This document shows positions 11,376 through 22,029 of a stretch of DNA of 64,000 nucleotides, in pieces; position 1 is the first letter of the stretch; every line of letters begins with the position of its first letter. The stretch is taken from contig NC_084836.1 of assembly GCF_033115175.1 (NCBI RefSeq), positions 81,186,253 to 81,250,252 on the forward strand. Direction: 5' to 3'. The stretch comes from Lepus europaeus. Taxonomy: Eukaryota; Chordata; Mammalia; Lagomorpha; Leporidae. Under the pieces are notes generated by a model. That model made no database searches. It was not told where the DNA came from and saw nothing but the letters and a program-made list of their open reading frames with translations. The position numbers were made by a program, and so were the translations under genes.

Positions 11376-11684
11376 CTGGGACCGGTGCTGTCGTGTAGTG
11401 GGTAAAGCTGCTTCCTGCAGTGCTGGCATCCCATATGAGCGTGGTTTGAGTCCTGGCTGCTCCACTTCCGATCCAACTCTCTGCTATGGCCTGGGAAAGC
11501 AGTAGCACCCACATGGGAGACCCAGAAGAAGCTCCTGGCTCCTGGCTTCGGATGGGTGCAGCTCCGGCTGTTGCAGCCGTCTGGGGAGTGAACTAGTGGA
11601 TGGAAGACCTCTCTCTCTCTCTCTGTCTCTGCCTCTCTGTAACTCTGCCTTTCAGGTAAATAAATTAATTAAAAAAAAATTAAA
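11376..11684 (+). mobile_element. CSINE
   Basis: GGGACCGGTGCTGTCGTGTA start, AGGTAAATAAATTAATTAAA tail. Confidence 0.93.
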
Positions 11685-11819
11685 GTCAGCAAAGCTAGGA
11701 GATCCATGGCTAATGCAAACAAAGGAAATATTAGTTCTAGAATAGGAGAAAACATTAAAAAAAAAAAAGATGCCTACATCCCACATCAGAGTGAGCAGGC
11801 TCCATTCCCATTCAGCTGC

Positions 11820-12382
11820 CCACTAATACTCACCCTGGGAGGCAGTGGAGATGGCTCAGGTAGGTACCTGAGTTCCTGCCTCTCTCCTGGGAGACCAGCT
11901 TTAGAGTTCCAGACTCCCAGCTTCCAGCCTGGCCCTGTTCCAGCTGTTATGGGCTTTTTATTTATTTATTTATTTAGTTAGTTAGTTATTTGACAGGTAG
12001 AGTTATGGACAGTGAGAGAGAAAGAAAGGTCTTCCTTCCGTTGGTTCACTCCCCTAATGGCCGCTACAGCTGGTGCTGCGCTGATCCGAAGCCAGGAGTC
12101 GGGTGCTTCCTCCCGGTCTCCCTTGCGGGTGCAGGGCCCAAGCACCTGGGCCATCCTCCGCTGCCTTCCCGGGCCACAGCAGAGAGCTGGACTGGAAGAG
12201 GAGCAACTGGGACAGAACCAGCACCCCAACCGGGACTAGAACCTGGTATGCAGGCGCCGCAGGCGGAAGATTAGCCAAGTGAGCCACGGCGCCAGTCCTG
12301 TTATGGGCTTTTGGGAAGTAAACAATGGATGGGTACTCGCTCTCCCTCTCTCTCTGTCTAGCTCTCAAAAAAAAAAAAAAGT
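11820..12382 (+). mobile_element. old CSINE split by a younger insertion
   Basis: Diverged body up to 11958 (GAGACCAGCTTTAGAGTTCC) resumes at 12313 (GGGAAGTAAACAATGGATGG) and ends in poly(A). The gap holds the copy at 11959-12298. Confidence 0.7.
11959..12298 (-). mobile_element. CSINE, younger subfamily, nested
   Basis: Flanked by the 14-bp target duplication TGTTATGGGCTTTT (11945-11958 and 12299-12312), inside an older copy. It ends CACGGCGCCAGTCC in the source orientation of the young subfamily. Confidence 0.93.
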
Positions 12383-13392
12383 TTTTAATCTTTATTTTTC
12401 AAGATTGATGAGTAAAATGGCCCTATAATTAATATGACTCAGGAAATGGAATGACTTCACAAGGAAGTTGGCTGTCCTTTAAGAAAATTATAAAGCTCAT
12501 AAACTTCTTGTGTATCGTGTGCACTGTGGCTAATTAATGACATGGATAACACACCCGTAAGATTAATCAGAATGTACATACAAGTGCACATATGTGTGTA
12601 TACATGTGCAAGCAGCTGGCGTCACACACACACACATGCAGACACACGCACACGTACAAGCAGTGACCCAGGCAGCCCCTGACTCAGCAGCTGCCTGTCG
12701 TCACACAGGCAGCACAGGTAGAAGACAATCAACATGGCACCATTTGCATTCATCCACCCCTCTTCTCATTTCCAGAACCTTCTCCCCACGCCCTTCAGAC
12801 CCCTTTTGCTGTCAGATCAAGACTGTGAGGGACACGCACGAGTCACAAGGTCTCCCTGACATTTGCATTTTCAGTCCTTTGCGTGTATCATAGGAGCTTC
12901 CGTACACGACCCTGTGCCTTACTGCCAGCAAGCCTTGGAGTCTTTGCTGTTCCCTCCAGGTGGTGAAGAGCAGCCCAGCCACAACGCTGGTGCCTTTGCA
13001 TCAGCTGCACAAACACCAGTGCCCCGAACACGCCCCGAGCTGGTGCTGCTTGCCCAAACCACAGCTCCCATGAATCATCTGTGGATTTGCTCAAATGCAG
13101 ACGCTGGCGCGACAGGCCTCAGAGGAGCTAGAGATTTCTGCAAGCCTCCAGCAGATGGGAAGCTTGGCCCACAGACTGTAGCGTCAGCAGCAAACCCTCA
13201 GCTCTGTTAAAGGAGATCTTGCAACTTGCCGAGTGCTATATTTTCATGTGCCCGACAGAATCAGGCACTTCCCCGGGTCCTAGCTGGTCACCGACAGACT
13301 TCCTTCCGATGGACTGAGATGTCTTAGCGCTTGGTCATCCTAGGGAGTCTGTTCCGCACACGATTACACATCAACAGGCTGCAGAGAAGAGG

Positions 13393-13720
13393 AGAGGACC
13401 TGGCATTGTGACCCAGCAGGTTAAGCTGCTGCCTGCGATGCCGGCATCCCATTGGACTTCCGGTTCGAATCCCAGCTGCTCCACTTCCCACCGGGGCTCC
13501 TGCTAATGTCACTGGGAAAGCAGCGGAAGATGGCCCACGTGTATGGGCCCCTGCACCTATGTAGGAGACCTGGATGGAGTTCCAAGCTCCTGGCTTCAGC
13601 CTGGCGCAGCCCCAGCCATTGCCACCACTTGGGGGGTGAACCAGTGGATGGAAAACCCTTGCTTCCATTTGGGATGGCTTTGTCGCAGGCAGCCCCTCTA
13701 TAAACTCTTTTTTTCTTTTA
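13393..13720 (+). mobile_element. CSINE, tail degraded
   Basis: ACCTGGCATTGTGACCCAGC head, clear body through AGTGGATGGAAAACCC, no intact A-rich end. Confidence 0.85.
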
Positions 13721-13855
13721 AGCTGCCTACTAGAAAATTTAAAATGACCTGTGTGTCTGGCTTCATGTTTTTACTGGACAGTGTGTGCTCCTTCGCCAGC
13801 CAAATAAGGCTGAGTGTGCGCGCAGGTGGCTAGGAGTTAGTGACTGCACACAAGA

Positions 13856-13869
13856 GCGCCCCCTGCTGG
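13856..13869 (-). promoter_or_regulatory. CTCF-type motif in the RIN2-NAA20 spacer
   Basis: GCGCCCCCTGCTGG on the plus strand matches the CTCF core consensus at 14 of 14 positions in reverse orientation. It lies in non-repetitive sequence between the end of RIN2 and the NAA20 promoter. Binding is inferred. Confidence 0.55.
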
Positions 13870-14581
13870 GTGCATTTCAATCCCGAGACCTGTGCTTTGA
13901 TCTGCCACAGGGCTCTCAGCCTGGCTTTCACAGAAGTGGTTTGGAGGTGTAAATGAACGTGGCTGCCTGCCTGTCACTCACAGGCTTCCTGCGCTCCTGG
14001 ACAGCCCTGGCCCTGGGGGCTTTCAAGGTGCAACCCCAAGTGAGACCTGCCAATCCGGAGGGTGGCCCTTGGCGACAGGCAGGGTGGGAGGGTGAGGTTG
14101 GCTATGGGGACTGCTTCACATTGGGGTCTTTGGCTGGTAATGGAGAAACAAGGTATACAAAGGGACGTGGCAAGTCACAGCATGGATTTTGGCAAGGAGC
14201 CTCGGGCCACGTGCTGGGTGAGGGGAAACATACCTACAGTGTCATGGTGTAGGGATGGGGAGGGGAGGTTGAAGCCCCCATTGACAAACAAGACACACCT
14301 TCAATAGTATGTCTGCTGTGACCCCCAGGAACCCTCAGGCAGCTTGCTGAGGGCCAGGGCATCCCACATCTCCTCCTGGGCCACCCCTGGGCCTCAGGCT
14401 CCGACCCTGCCACCCCCACCCCATTTAGTGACAGTGACAAATCAGGCCTGCTATTGTAGTTTTTTTAAGTGTTCAAAGGTACTACTCAGATTCACATCTA
14501 CAAAATAACATTCCACATTTGCTTAGAAAGACTCGAAATCAGGCCAATTTGGACAGAAGAGTTGATTGCAATCAAGACAAG

Positions 14582-14878
14582 AAGCTGGCATTGTGGTTTA
14601 GCGGGTTAAGCAGCTGCCTGCATCCCTTATGGGACAAGTGCTGACTGCTCTGTTTGTGTTTCAGCTTCCTGTAAGGCATCTTAGGTGGCAGCAGAGGGTG
14701 GCTCAAGTGCTGGGGTCCCTGCCAGACAGATGGGAAACCCAGACGGAGTTTCCAGCCCCTGGCTTCCGCCAGGCTCAGGCCTGGCTGTTACAGTCTTTTG
14801 GGGGAGTGAACCAGCAGATGGAAGATCTCTTTCTCTCTCTTTCTTGCTCTTTCTTCCAAGTAGTTGAAAATAAAGGAA
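14582..14878 (+). mobile_element. CSINE, diverged
   Basis: AGCTGGCATTGTGGTTTAGC head, GTGAACCAGCAGATGGAAGA near the end. It is followed by a long G run. Confidence 0.85.
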
Positions 14879-14882
14879 CATG

Positions 14883-14909
14883 GTGGGGGCGGGGGGGGGG
14901 GGGGGGGAA
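14883..14909 (+). repeat. poly(G) run
   Basis: Almost uninterrupted G (GGGGGCGGGG…, about 23 G). Length is prone to slippage and assembly error; it could form a G-quadruplex. Confidence 0.8.
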
Positions 14910-15077
14910 GAAGGGGCCCTCAGATCCCCAACTGCAATATGCAATGGAAGATTCTCTTTGGGGATTTCTGGGGACACTGATCACCCCTTTATTGAGAGTT
15001 CAGGCCCACCCAGATCTTTCCTGAATGGTTTTTAAAACATTTCCCAATTCCTGATTTCCAAGAAATGTCAGTGTTAA

Positions 15078-15366
15078 CAGAGAGGGGAAGAGAGGAAGAA
15101 GGGGTAGAAGGAGAGGGGGAGGGGGAGAGGGAGAGGGGGAGGGTCTTCCAACCATTAGTTCACTTCCCAAATGACCACAACACCTGGAGCTGGGCCCACC
15201 CAAAGCCAGGAGCCAGGTGCCAAGTGCCATCTTGGGCCATCTTGCACTGCTATATTAGCAGGGAGCTGGAACAGAAGAGGAGCAGCCAGGACATGAACAG
15301 GCACCCATAGGGGAGGCTTGAGTCGCAGGCGGAGGCTTAGCTTACTATGTCACAGCACCAGCTCCT
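15078..15366 (-). mobile_element. CSINE with purine-rich edge
   Basis: A GGGGAGA-type tract (15078-15140) replaces the usual GAGAG stretch. The body continues to CACAGCACCAGCTCC. Confidence 0.85.
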
Positions 15367-15424
15367 ATTTTTTCTAAGTTTGATGTTGCAGGTGGTGGCT
15401 TAACCTGTTGTTCCACTATGCAGG

Positions 15425-15724
15425 CCCCTATTATTTATTTGAAATACAGAGTTAGAGAAACAGAGAAAGGGGTAGGGGGTGGGGTGGGATCTTCCATCTG
15501 CTGGTTCATTCCCCAGATGGCCACAATAGCCAAGGCTAGACCAGGCTGAAAAGCCAGGACCCTGCAAATTCATCCAGGTCTCCATGTGGGTGCAGGGGCC
15601 CAGGCACTCGGGCCATCTTTTGCTGCTTTCCCAGGCATATTAACAGGAAGCTGGATCAGATGTGGAGCAGCTGGGCCTCCAACAGGTGCCCATATGGGAT
15701 GCTGGCCTCATGGCACCAGCCCCC
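15425..15724 (-). mobile_element. CSINE
   Basis: TTATTTATTTGAAATACAGA start, ATGGCACCAGCCCC end. A MITE-like element follows directly. Confidence 0.9.
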
Positions 15725-15726
15725 AG

Positions 15727-15850
15727 GACTTCAAAAACTTCATGGAAAATGTGTATCAAGAAAAAAAATTCTGCATGGATTGCAACAATTTTTTACACCA
15801 AAATAAACTTAGATTTTTATTCCATTTCCCATGAACTTGTTGAAATATCC
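15727..15850 (+). mobile_element. MITE-like palindromic element, copy 1
   Basis: Starts ACTTCAAAAACTTCATGGAA and ends CCCATGAACTTGTTGAAAT, so the ends are inverted repeats of each other. The interior holds TGCATGGATTGCAACAATTT and CACCAAAATAAACTTAGA. See findings for the family. Confidence 0.7.
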
Positions 15851-15855
15851 TCAAG

Positions 15856-16180
15856 TGGCTAGCACTGTGGCATAGTGGCTAAAGCTATCATGCCAGCATC
15901 CATATGGTTACCAGTTCCAATCCTGGTTGCTCTATTTCCAATCCAGCTCCCTGCAAATGTGCTGGAAAAGCAGTGGAAAATGGCCCGAGTGCTTGGGCCC
16001 CTGCACCCTCATGGGAGATCCAGATGAAACTCCTGGCTCCTAGCTTCAACCTGCCCTAGCCCTAGTCATTGTGGCCATTTGGCGAGTGAACCAGGAGATG
16101 GAAGACATCTATCTTTCTCTCTCTCCCTCTCTTTTTTCAGCAACTCTTTGAAATAAATAAAAATAAATCCTTAAAAAAAA
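15856..16180 (+). mobile_element. CSINE
   Basis: GTGGCTAGCACTGTGGCATA start, AATAAATAAAAATAAATCC tail. Confidence 0.92.
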
Positions 16181-17800
16181 TATCTTTCACTACTGTGCTC
16201 TCCAGAATCTGTCCTGGGCCATTCCTTGCAGGCTTCTGGAGAGAAACCAGGTGATGGGTTGGAAATCAGGGTGCTCACTCAGTTCAATTTTCCTGCCATA
16301 GAGGGGTGGGAGCTAGGATGGAGGGGCAGCAGCCACACTTGTGAATGGGGCTCCTGGCCTTTAAGTCCTGGAGATCTAAAGTGTTAACTTCCACATGACA
16401 TCCTGACGGGAACGGCCTCTATTTCTGTATCCGGGGTTGGGGGACAGTTGGCAATGCACACAACATCAAAAGCACAGATCCCCTTCCTCTGGCCGGCATG
16501 CGACTTTTAAGGCATATTTTTAGAGGTGGAAATGCCTTCTCGGCTCCCCCGCCCAGCCTGTGTATTTTTACTCCCCTGTGATTCTGCTGGAGTCTGTTTC
16601 CTGGCAATTTGAGAAGTGAGAAATGCCAGCGTCGGGAGAAAAACGCAGACCCTTGTCGTGTTGTAACGCTGGCAGGGAGGATTGCCCCATGGCAAGCCCA
16701 GCGCCTGTCTTGTGATGTCTCCTCCTGCTCGCACCGACTTCTCTATGCTCCGTCTCCCGGGAGTCTCGCAGGCAGCTGTCGGTCCACAGGGCTTGCAGCC
16801 CACAGCAGCCTGGTTTCTGAGCACCAGGAAGGCGTGGGATGCTCTCCATCGCCAGTGTGGGGAGGACGAGTGGGTGGGTTGAGCTGGGTGGAGCCCACGC
16901 AGCCCTCCCTCTAATCTCTGCGCATCGGCCCTGCTTCCAAGTTCGAAACCCTTCGAAATGTGTGTTTTTCTCTTCCCAAGGATCAAGCAGTTTTTAATGC
17001 CGGGCGTGGTTCCAAGGACGGGGAACAGAGCAGGCAAGACCAAGCCTGGTTGCTCTGCTGATTTTGCAACCACCCTGAACTCTCTGCAAGGACACTGCTG
17101 AGGTGGCTTAAGGACAGGGCGGGGCCGTCTTACAGGGCCCTGGCTGACTTCTGCCTTCACATTCAATGTGATCTCCCCGAGCTTTCTTAACTATGGCCCG
17201 CATCTGTGTGAGCTTTTCTGTTTACCCAACTGCAAGCCATGGGTTTCGGATTTGCACGACATGGTGTGGTGCCTGATTGTATTCCATCCAACTCAAACAA
17301 CAAAAAAACCAGACAATCAGAGAATATTTCAAAAATTATTTTCACACAGGATTATCGTACAGTATTACAATGTATTATGTGCAAAATCCCATTTTTAAAA
17401 ATCATTTACAAAAGGAAGTACAACACGGTACGTGCTGAGGGTTCTAGCACAAGAAAAGCCAAGGCTAACAAAAGGTGCAGGTACAACGCCAACCAAGCGG
17501 ACGAGCCCGCGTCTTCATGCGGTACAAGGACGTGTCTCTGTGACTACCTGTGTTGCACTGATACAAGTCCCTTCAGGCGTGCACCTGTGAACTGGTTTGA
17601 GCAGACATCAATCTGACTTCTCTGTGCATTCCTACAGGGTGTAGTTTGGGTGCATTTTCAAACCCTTTGCCAACGGTATCTTGGTGAACTCAACAAAAGC
17701 CGTATTCTACATTACACTTGGTTTCTGCCCCCAAGTAATTTGATGCTGTCAGTTTCAATTTTCTATGGAAATGGAGGGAAGGGGGAGTGTTATCCCTGAT

Positions 17801-17826
17801 TTTGTGTGTGTGTGTGTGTGTGTGTA
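17801..17826 (+). repeat. (GT)n microsatellite
   Basis: About 12 GT units, in the presumed RIN2 3'UTR (as CA on the gene strand). Confidence 0.9.
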
Positions 17827-18548
17827 GTTTTCAAAAGTTTCCAAAAGCAGATAACATGTGGAATCGGTTGTGCCAAGCGGCATTGCATATTTACATTATT
17901 GTAAGCACAGGTTGGGGGGGGGGGGGCGGGATCCTTCCTTTTTCTTTTTCTAAGTCTTTCAAAGAGCCTGAACCAGCAGACTGTACCCCTCACTCCTCTG
18001 TGAGAGTCCATAGTTCCCTCTCCACCTCCCTCGACATTCATCTCTCTCTTGATTCTCAGCATCACGTGCCTAGCAAACAAAACAGCACAACACCACGCAA
18101 CACGAACAAGGTAACAGTATAGCAGATGTCCCAAGGCATGCTGTGGCCAGTGTCAGGAATACGTCGTCACTTGAAGAAATCCTACGGTGTCTCGCCACAA
18201 AGCTGCCCAGACCTCCAGTTACAGAAGAGAGACTTCTAAAATGCAATTCTCTCAAATCCAGCAAGAGATTTTTTTGTGATATTAAATGTTAAAATCACAT
18301 GCATAATTATAGAATATTTTAAAGTTACAAAAATATTTTAAAAACCAATCCTGACAGTTTACCTGCAACTGCTATAAAAATTTCTATGAAATATATAAAA
18401 ACACAAGGACTCTTTATAAAAAAAAAAAAAAAAAAGAAGGCAAGGATGGAGCCATCCACAGAACTGAGAAAAGTGCCTGATACACTGCATGGTGCAGTCT
18501 TGTCAAGCACCTGCTGTTGAGGTCAAGGGCAGAGCGTGGGCCTTACAT

Positions 18549-18554
18549 TTTATT
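18549..18554 (-). terminator. RIN2: candidate proximal poly(A) signal of RIN2
   Basis: AATAAA on the minus strand (TTTATT on plus), about 300 nt beyond the RIN2 stop codon. It is the only canonical hexamer in the presumed 3'UTR. Use is unproven. Confidence 0.4.
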
Positions 18555-18849
18555 CAGCACATAGACAAACATGGAAGCCAGCCTAGAACCTGGCTGGGGT
18601 TAGGTATCAGACCATCTCGGGACACCTGTACCACTAAAGGTGATTCTCACCGTGGAAGGAGAATCCTACTGTTTCATGCCCCTCAGCCACGCTGCATGAG
18701 CAGTGTCAGCTGCGGATGGTTTAATCACTGGGCCGATGGGTCCCCGAGGAGGTGACTGCTTTTCAAGTTCAAGAACGGGGAAGCCAGAAGGCCATGCTCC
18801 CAGCACCCCCACCCCCTATGATGCACCAATGGGCTGTCTCGCGTGCCTC

Positions 18850-19173
18850 CTAGGAGGAGGTGAGGTCTTCCTCCCCATTGTGGAACTTCACGCCGTAAGG
18901 GTCGCTCTTGATGCGCTTGTAGACAAAGTGGAAGATGTGGGGCTGGGGCCGGCTGTGCAGCTCGGCCTTGATTTTCTGAGGGTAGGTGTCCTCTGCCAGC
19001 TGCTGCCACGTCTCATCCACAAAGAGGAACAGGCTGTACTCCTCGGGGTCCACCACCTTGAACTTCTCTGCACAGAGCTGACACACATCCTCGGTGGTGA
19101 TGTACGGTCTCACGAGGAGGGTCTTGCCCGTGCAGCCACTGTTGACTTCCTGGAATGCGACCCGGAGGTAATT
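18850..19173 (-). CDS. RIN2: RIN2 terminal coding exon: Ras-association domain and stop
   Basis: 324 nt including the stop (TAG at 18850-18852), acceptor TTATCTGCAG. It encodes NYLRVAFQEVNSGCTGKTLL, VRPYITTEDVCQLCAEKFKV, then the ubiquitin-like RA fold through EEYSLFLFVDETWQQLAEDT and ends NGEEDLTSS. The RA domain binds GTP-loaded RAS. Open reading continues upstream to 19260, but that part is intron before the acceptor and matches no RIN2 sequence. Confidence 0.97.
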   Translation of the reverse strand, partial: NYLRVAFQEVNSGCTGKTLLVRPYITTEDVCQLCAEKFKVVDPEEYSLFLFVDETWQQLAEDTYPQKIKAELHSRPQPHIFHFVYKRIKSDPYGVKFHNGEEDLTSS

Positions 19174-21991
19174 CTGCAGATAAGAGAGGAATGCCAGAGG
19201 CAAGGTCAGAAGAGAAATTCTGGCAGAGCAGAGAGCCATGGGGATGTGTGGCAAGAGCAAGGTCTACCTTGGGGGCTACTTCAAGACCCTGGCCTTCAGT
19301 GATATAAAGCTACAAGGCCTCCAGCTGCAAGGAGAAGGTTGATCTGATTTGGGGCACTGAAGACCACTCTGTGGATGAAACAGCCACGCTTCAGCTCACA
19401 GCCAACACAGGAGGCAGCAAGTCTGTCCAGCCCCGGGTCTCACTGTCAGCATCCCTCAGCAGGCCCACTTAAGAAAACCCTGCTCAGGGCCGGCGCTGTG
19501 CTGTAGTGGGTAAAGCTGCTGCCTGCAGTGCCGGCACCCCATATGGGTGCTGGTTCAAGACCCAGCTGCTCCACTTCTGATCTAGCTCTCTGCTATGGCC
19601 TGGGAAAGCAGTAGAAGATGGCCCAGGTCCTTGGGCCCCTGTACCCACATGGGAGACCCAGAAGAAGTTCCTGGCTCCTGGCTCCTGGCTTCAGGTCAGC
19701 ACAGCTCCAGCTGTTGTGGTCTTCTGGGGAGTGAACCAGTGGATGTAAGACCTTTCTCTCTCGGCCAGCGCCGTGGCTTAACAGGCTAATCCTCCACCTT
19801 GCGGCGCCGGCACACCGGGTTCTAGTCCCGGTTGGGGCGCCGGATTCTATCCTGGTTGTCCCTCTTCCAGGCCAGCTCTCTGCTATGGCCCGGGAAGGCA
19901 GTGGAGGATGGCCCAAGTGCTTGGGCCCTGCACCCGCATGGGAGACCAGGAGAAGCACCTGGCTTCTGGCTTCGGATCAGCGAGATGCACCGGCCGCAGC
20001 GGCCATTGGAGGGTGAAGCAACGGCAAAAAGGAAGACCTTTCTCTCTGTCTCTCTCTCACTATCCACTCTGCCTATTAAAAAAAAAAAAAAAAGACCTTT
20101 CTCTCTGTCTCCCTTTCCCTCTGCCTCTTTGTAACTCTGCCTTTCAAATAAATAAATCTTAAAAACAAAAAAAGCAAGGCCGGCTCAAGAGTAAGAACCT
20201 TATCGAGGGCTGCATTTATTCCCAGCATAAAAAGTAAAACCAAAGAGCAGAAGTGTTTGAACCAAGAATCAAGATTAAGAGATTTACAATATGCAGGCCC
20301 AGGGGCTGGTGTTGTAGTGCAATGGGTTAAGTAAGCCTCCTTTGTAATGCTGACATCCCACACTGGAGCTCTGGCTTGAGTTCTGGCTGCTTTGTTTCCA
20401 ATCCAGCTCCCTGCTAATGCACCTGGGAAGGCAGAAGATGGTCCAAGTGCCTGGGCCCCTGCCACCCATGTGGGAGACCCAGATAGAGTTCTTGACTTTC
20501 GGCTTTGGCCTGGCTCAAACTTGGCCATTGTGGCCATTTAGGGAGTGAACCAGTGGGGGTTGGGCTCTCTCTGTCTCTCCCTCTCTCTGTCGCTCTTTCA
20601 AATAAGTAAATAAAATCTTTTAAAAAAATGTCTACACAAGGCCGGCGCCGTGGCTCAACAGGTTAATCCTCCGCCTTGTGGCGCCGGCATACCGGGTTCT
20701 AGTCCCGGTCGGGGCACCGATCCTGTCCCGGTTGCCCCTCTTCCAGGCCAGCTCTCTGCTGTGGCCAGGGAGTGCAGTGGAGGATGGCCCAAGTGCTTGG
20801 GCCCTGCACCCCATGGGAGACCAGGAGAAGCACCTGGCTCCTGCCATCGGAACAGCGCGGTGCGCCGGCCGCAGCGCGCTACTGCGGCGGCCATTGGAGG
20901 GTGAACCAATGGCAAAAGGAAGACCTTTCTCTCTGTCTCTCTCTCACTGTCCACTCTGCCTGTCAAAAATAAAAATAAAATAAAATAAAATAAAAAAATA
21001 AAAAAAAATGTCTACACAAAAGTGCACTTCTGATACTTTGGGCAATAATCATAGACTGAACCACAAACTGTCAATATTTGGCCATTTCTGATCTCCCCAA
21101 ATGGTGATTACGCATGGTTCAACCCAATACAAAGCTCCAGGCACCTCTGGACATAACAAGGAAGGAGGAGATTATGGATTCTGCCAAAGGATTCTGAAGA
21201 CGAAGCCACAAAGTGCGAGGTGGGGTTGCCTAGGAGTTGCAGGAGATGTCTGAGGCTGGGCCCCTGGAATAGCACCAGGTATGCACTGTCATGAAATACG
21301 ATGAACCTGCGGCCTCGCACAACACCGCACCCAGGTGAGGTGGCAAGAGTCTGAAACTCTCCTAGCTGTGGTGGATAACTTGTTCAGTTTCCATTCCCTT
21401 AAGAAGGGAGTGACTGGATAAAAATACAGAATGCATGACTGAGCTGATCTAGAAAACAAACACTTGTATACTTGTTCCAAATCTGCTGCGTTAGTAATAT
21501 TTAGCTGTAAGGATCTACTTAGGAAGAAAGATTTGGGAGGGGGAGCTCACCATCCCAGACCAGGCAGCCCAAAGAGCCTGGTGCCTAGTGGGGGTGGAGG
21601 AATGTGTGGAGGACCACATGGTGAGCCAGGAGGGAGAGACATGGGGAGCTTTGCCTCTGTATTCAGTCCTCTTTTAAGAAACACCTGGCTGGTTATCTGC
21701 ACCCTCATGTTTATCGCAGCTCAATTCACAATAGCTAAGACATGGACTCCACCTAAATGCCCGTCAACTGAAGACTAGATAAAGAAACTATGGAGTGGGC
21801 GCTGGATTCTGTCCCAGTTGCCCCTCTTCCAGTCCAGTACTCTGCTGGGGCCCGGGAGTGCAGTGAAGTCCTTGGGCCCTGCACCCGCATGGGAGACCAG
21901 GAGAAGCACCTGGCTCCTGGCTTCAGATCAGCACAGTGCGCCGGCCGCAGAGGCCATTGGAGGGTGAACCAACGAACAGTAAAGGAAGACC

Positions 21992-22029
<38 letters not shown>

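Larger units (their letters stand above)
8721..17199. other. intergenic spacer between NAA20 promoter and RIN2 3' end
   Basis: About 8.5 kb. It holds CSINE copies at 9193-9862, 11376-12382, 13393-13720, 14582-14878, 15078-15724 and 15856-16180, an L1 fragment at 9880-9985 and a MITE-like element at 15727-15850. A CTCF-type motif lies at 13856-13869. The stretches 9990-11375, 12383-13392, 13721-14581 and 16181-17199 are unique, with no gene recognised. A CA-rich patch (12625-12660) and a G run (14883-14909) are the only low-complexity features of note. Confidence 0.7.
17200..18849 (-). other. RIN2: probable RIN2 3'UTR
   Basis: This stretch follows the stop codon, is largely free of interspersed repeats and becomes AT-rich (17310-17450, 18230-18440), all as expected for a long 3'UTR. 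The only canonical AATAAA on the minus strand is at 18549-18554, about 300 nt after the stop, and would give a short form. A TATAAA variant is at 18413-18418. I see no canonical signal near the far end, so the distal boundary is a guess. The GU-rich sequence around 17280-17310 could be a downstream element of a distal site. (GT)n lies at 17801-17826 and a G run at 17911-17928. Confidence 0.5.

Noticed and set aside
16507..17166. 219-codon open frame on the minus strand
   Set aside because: No recognisable domain and no exon borders; it lies beyond the RIN2 3'UTR in ordinary spacer DNA.
19593..20067. Frames with repeated GAGPKHLGHPPLPS-type peptides here and at many other places
   Set aside because: These are translations of CSINE bodies; the same peptide recurs wherever a CSINE lies.
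20076..20537. Possible protein-coding gene overlapping SINEs
   Set aside because: Entirely composed of CSINE sequence and its poly(A).
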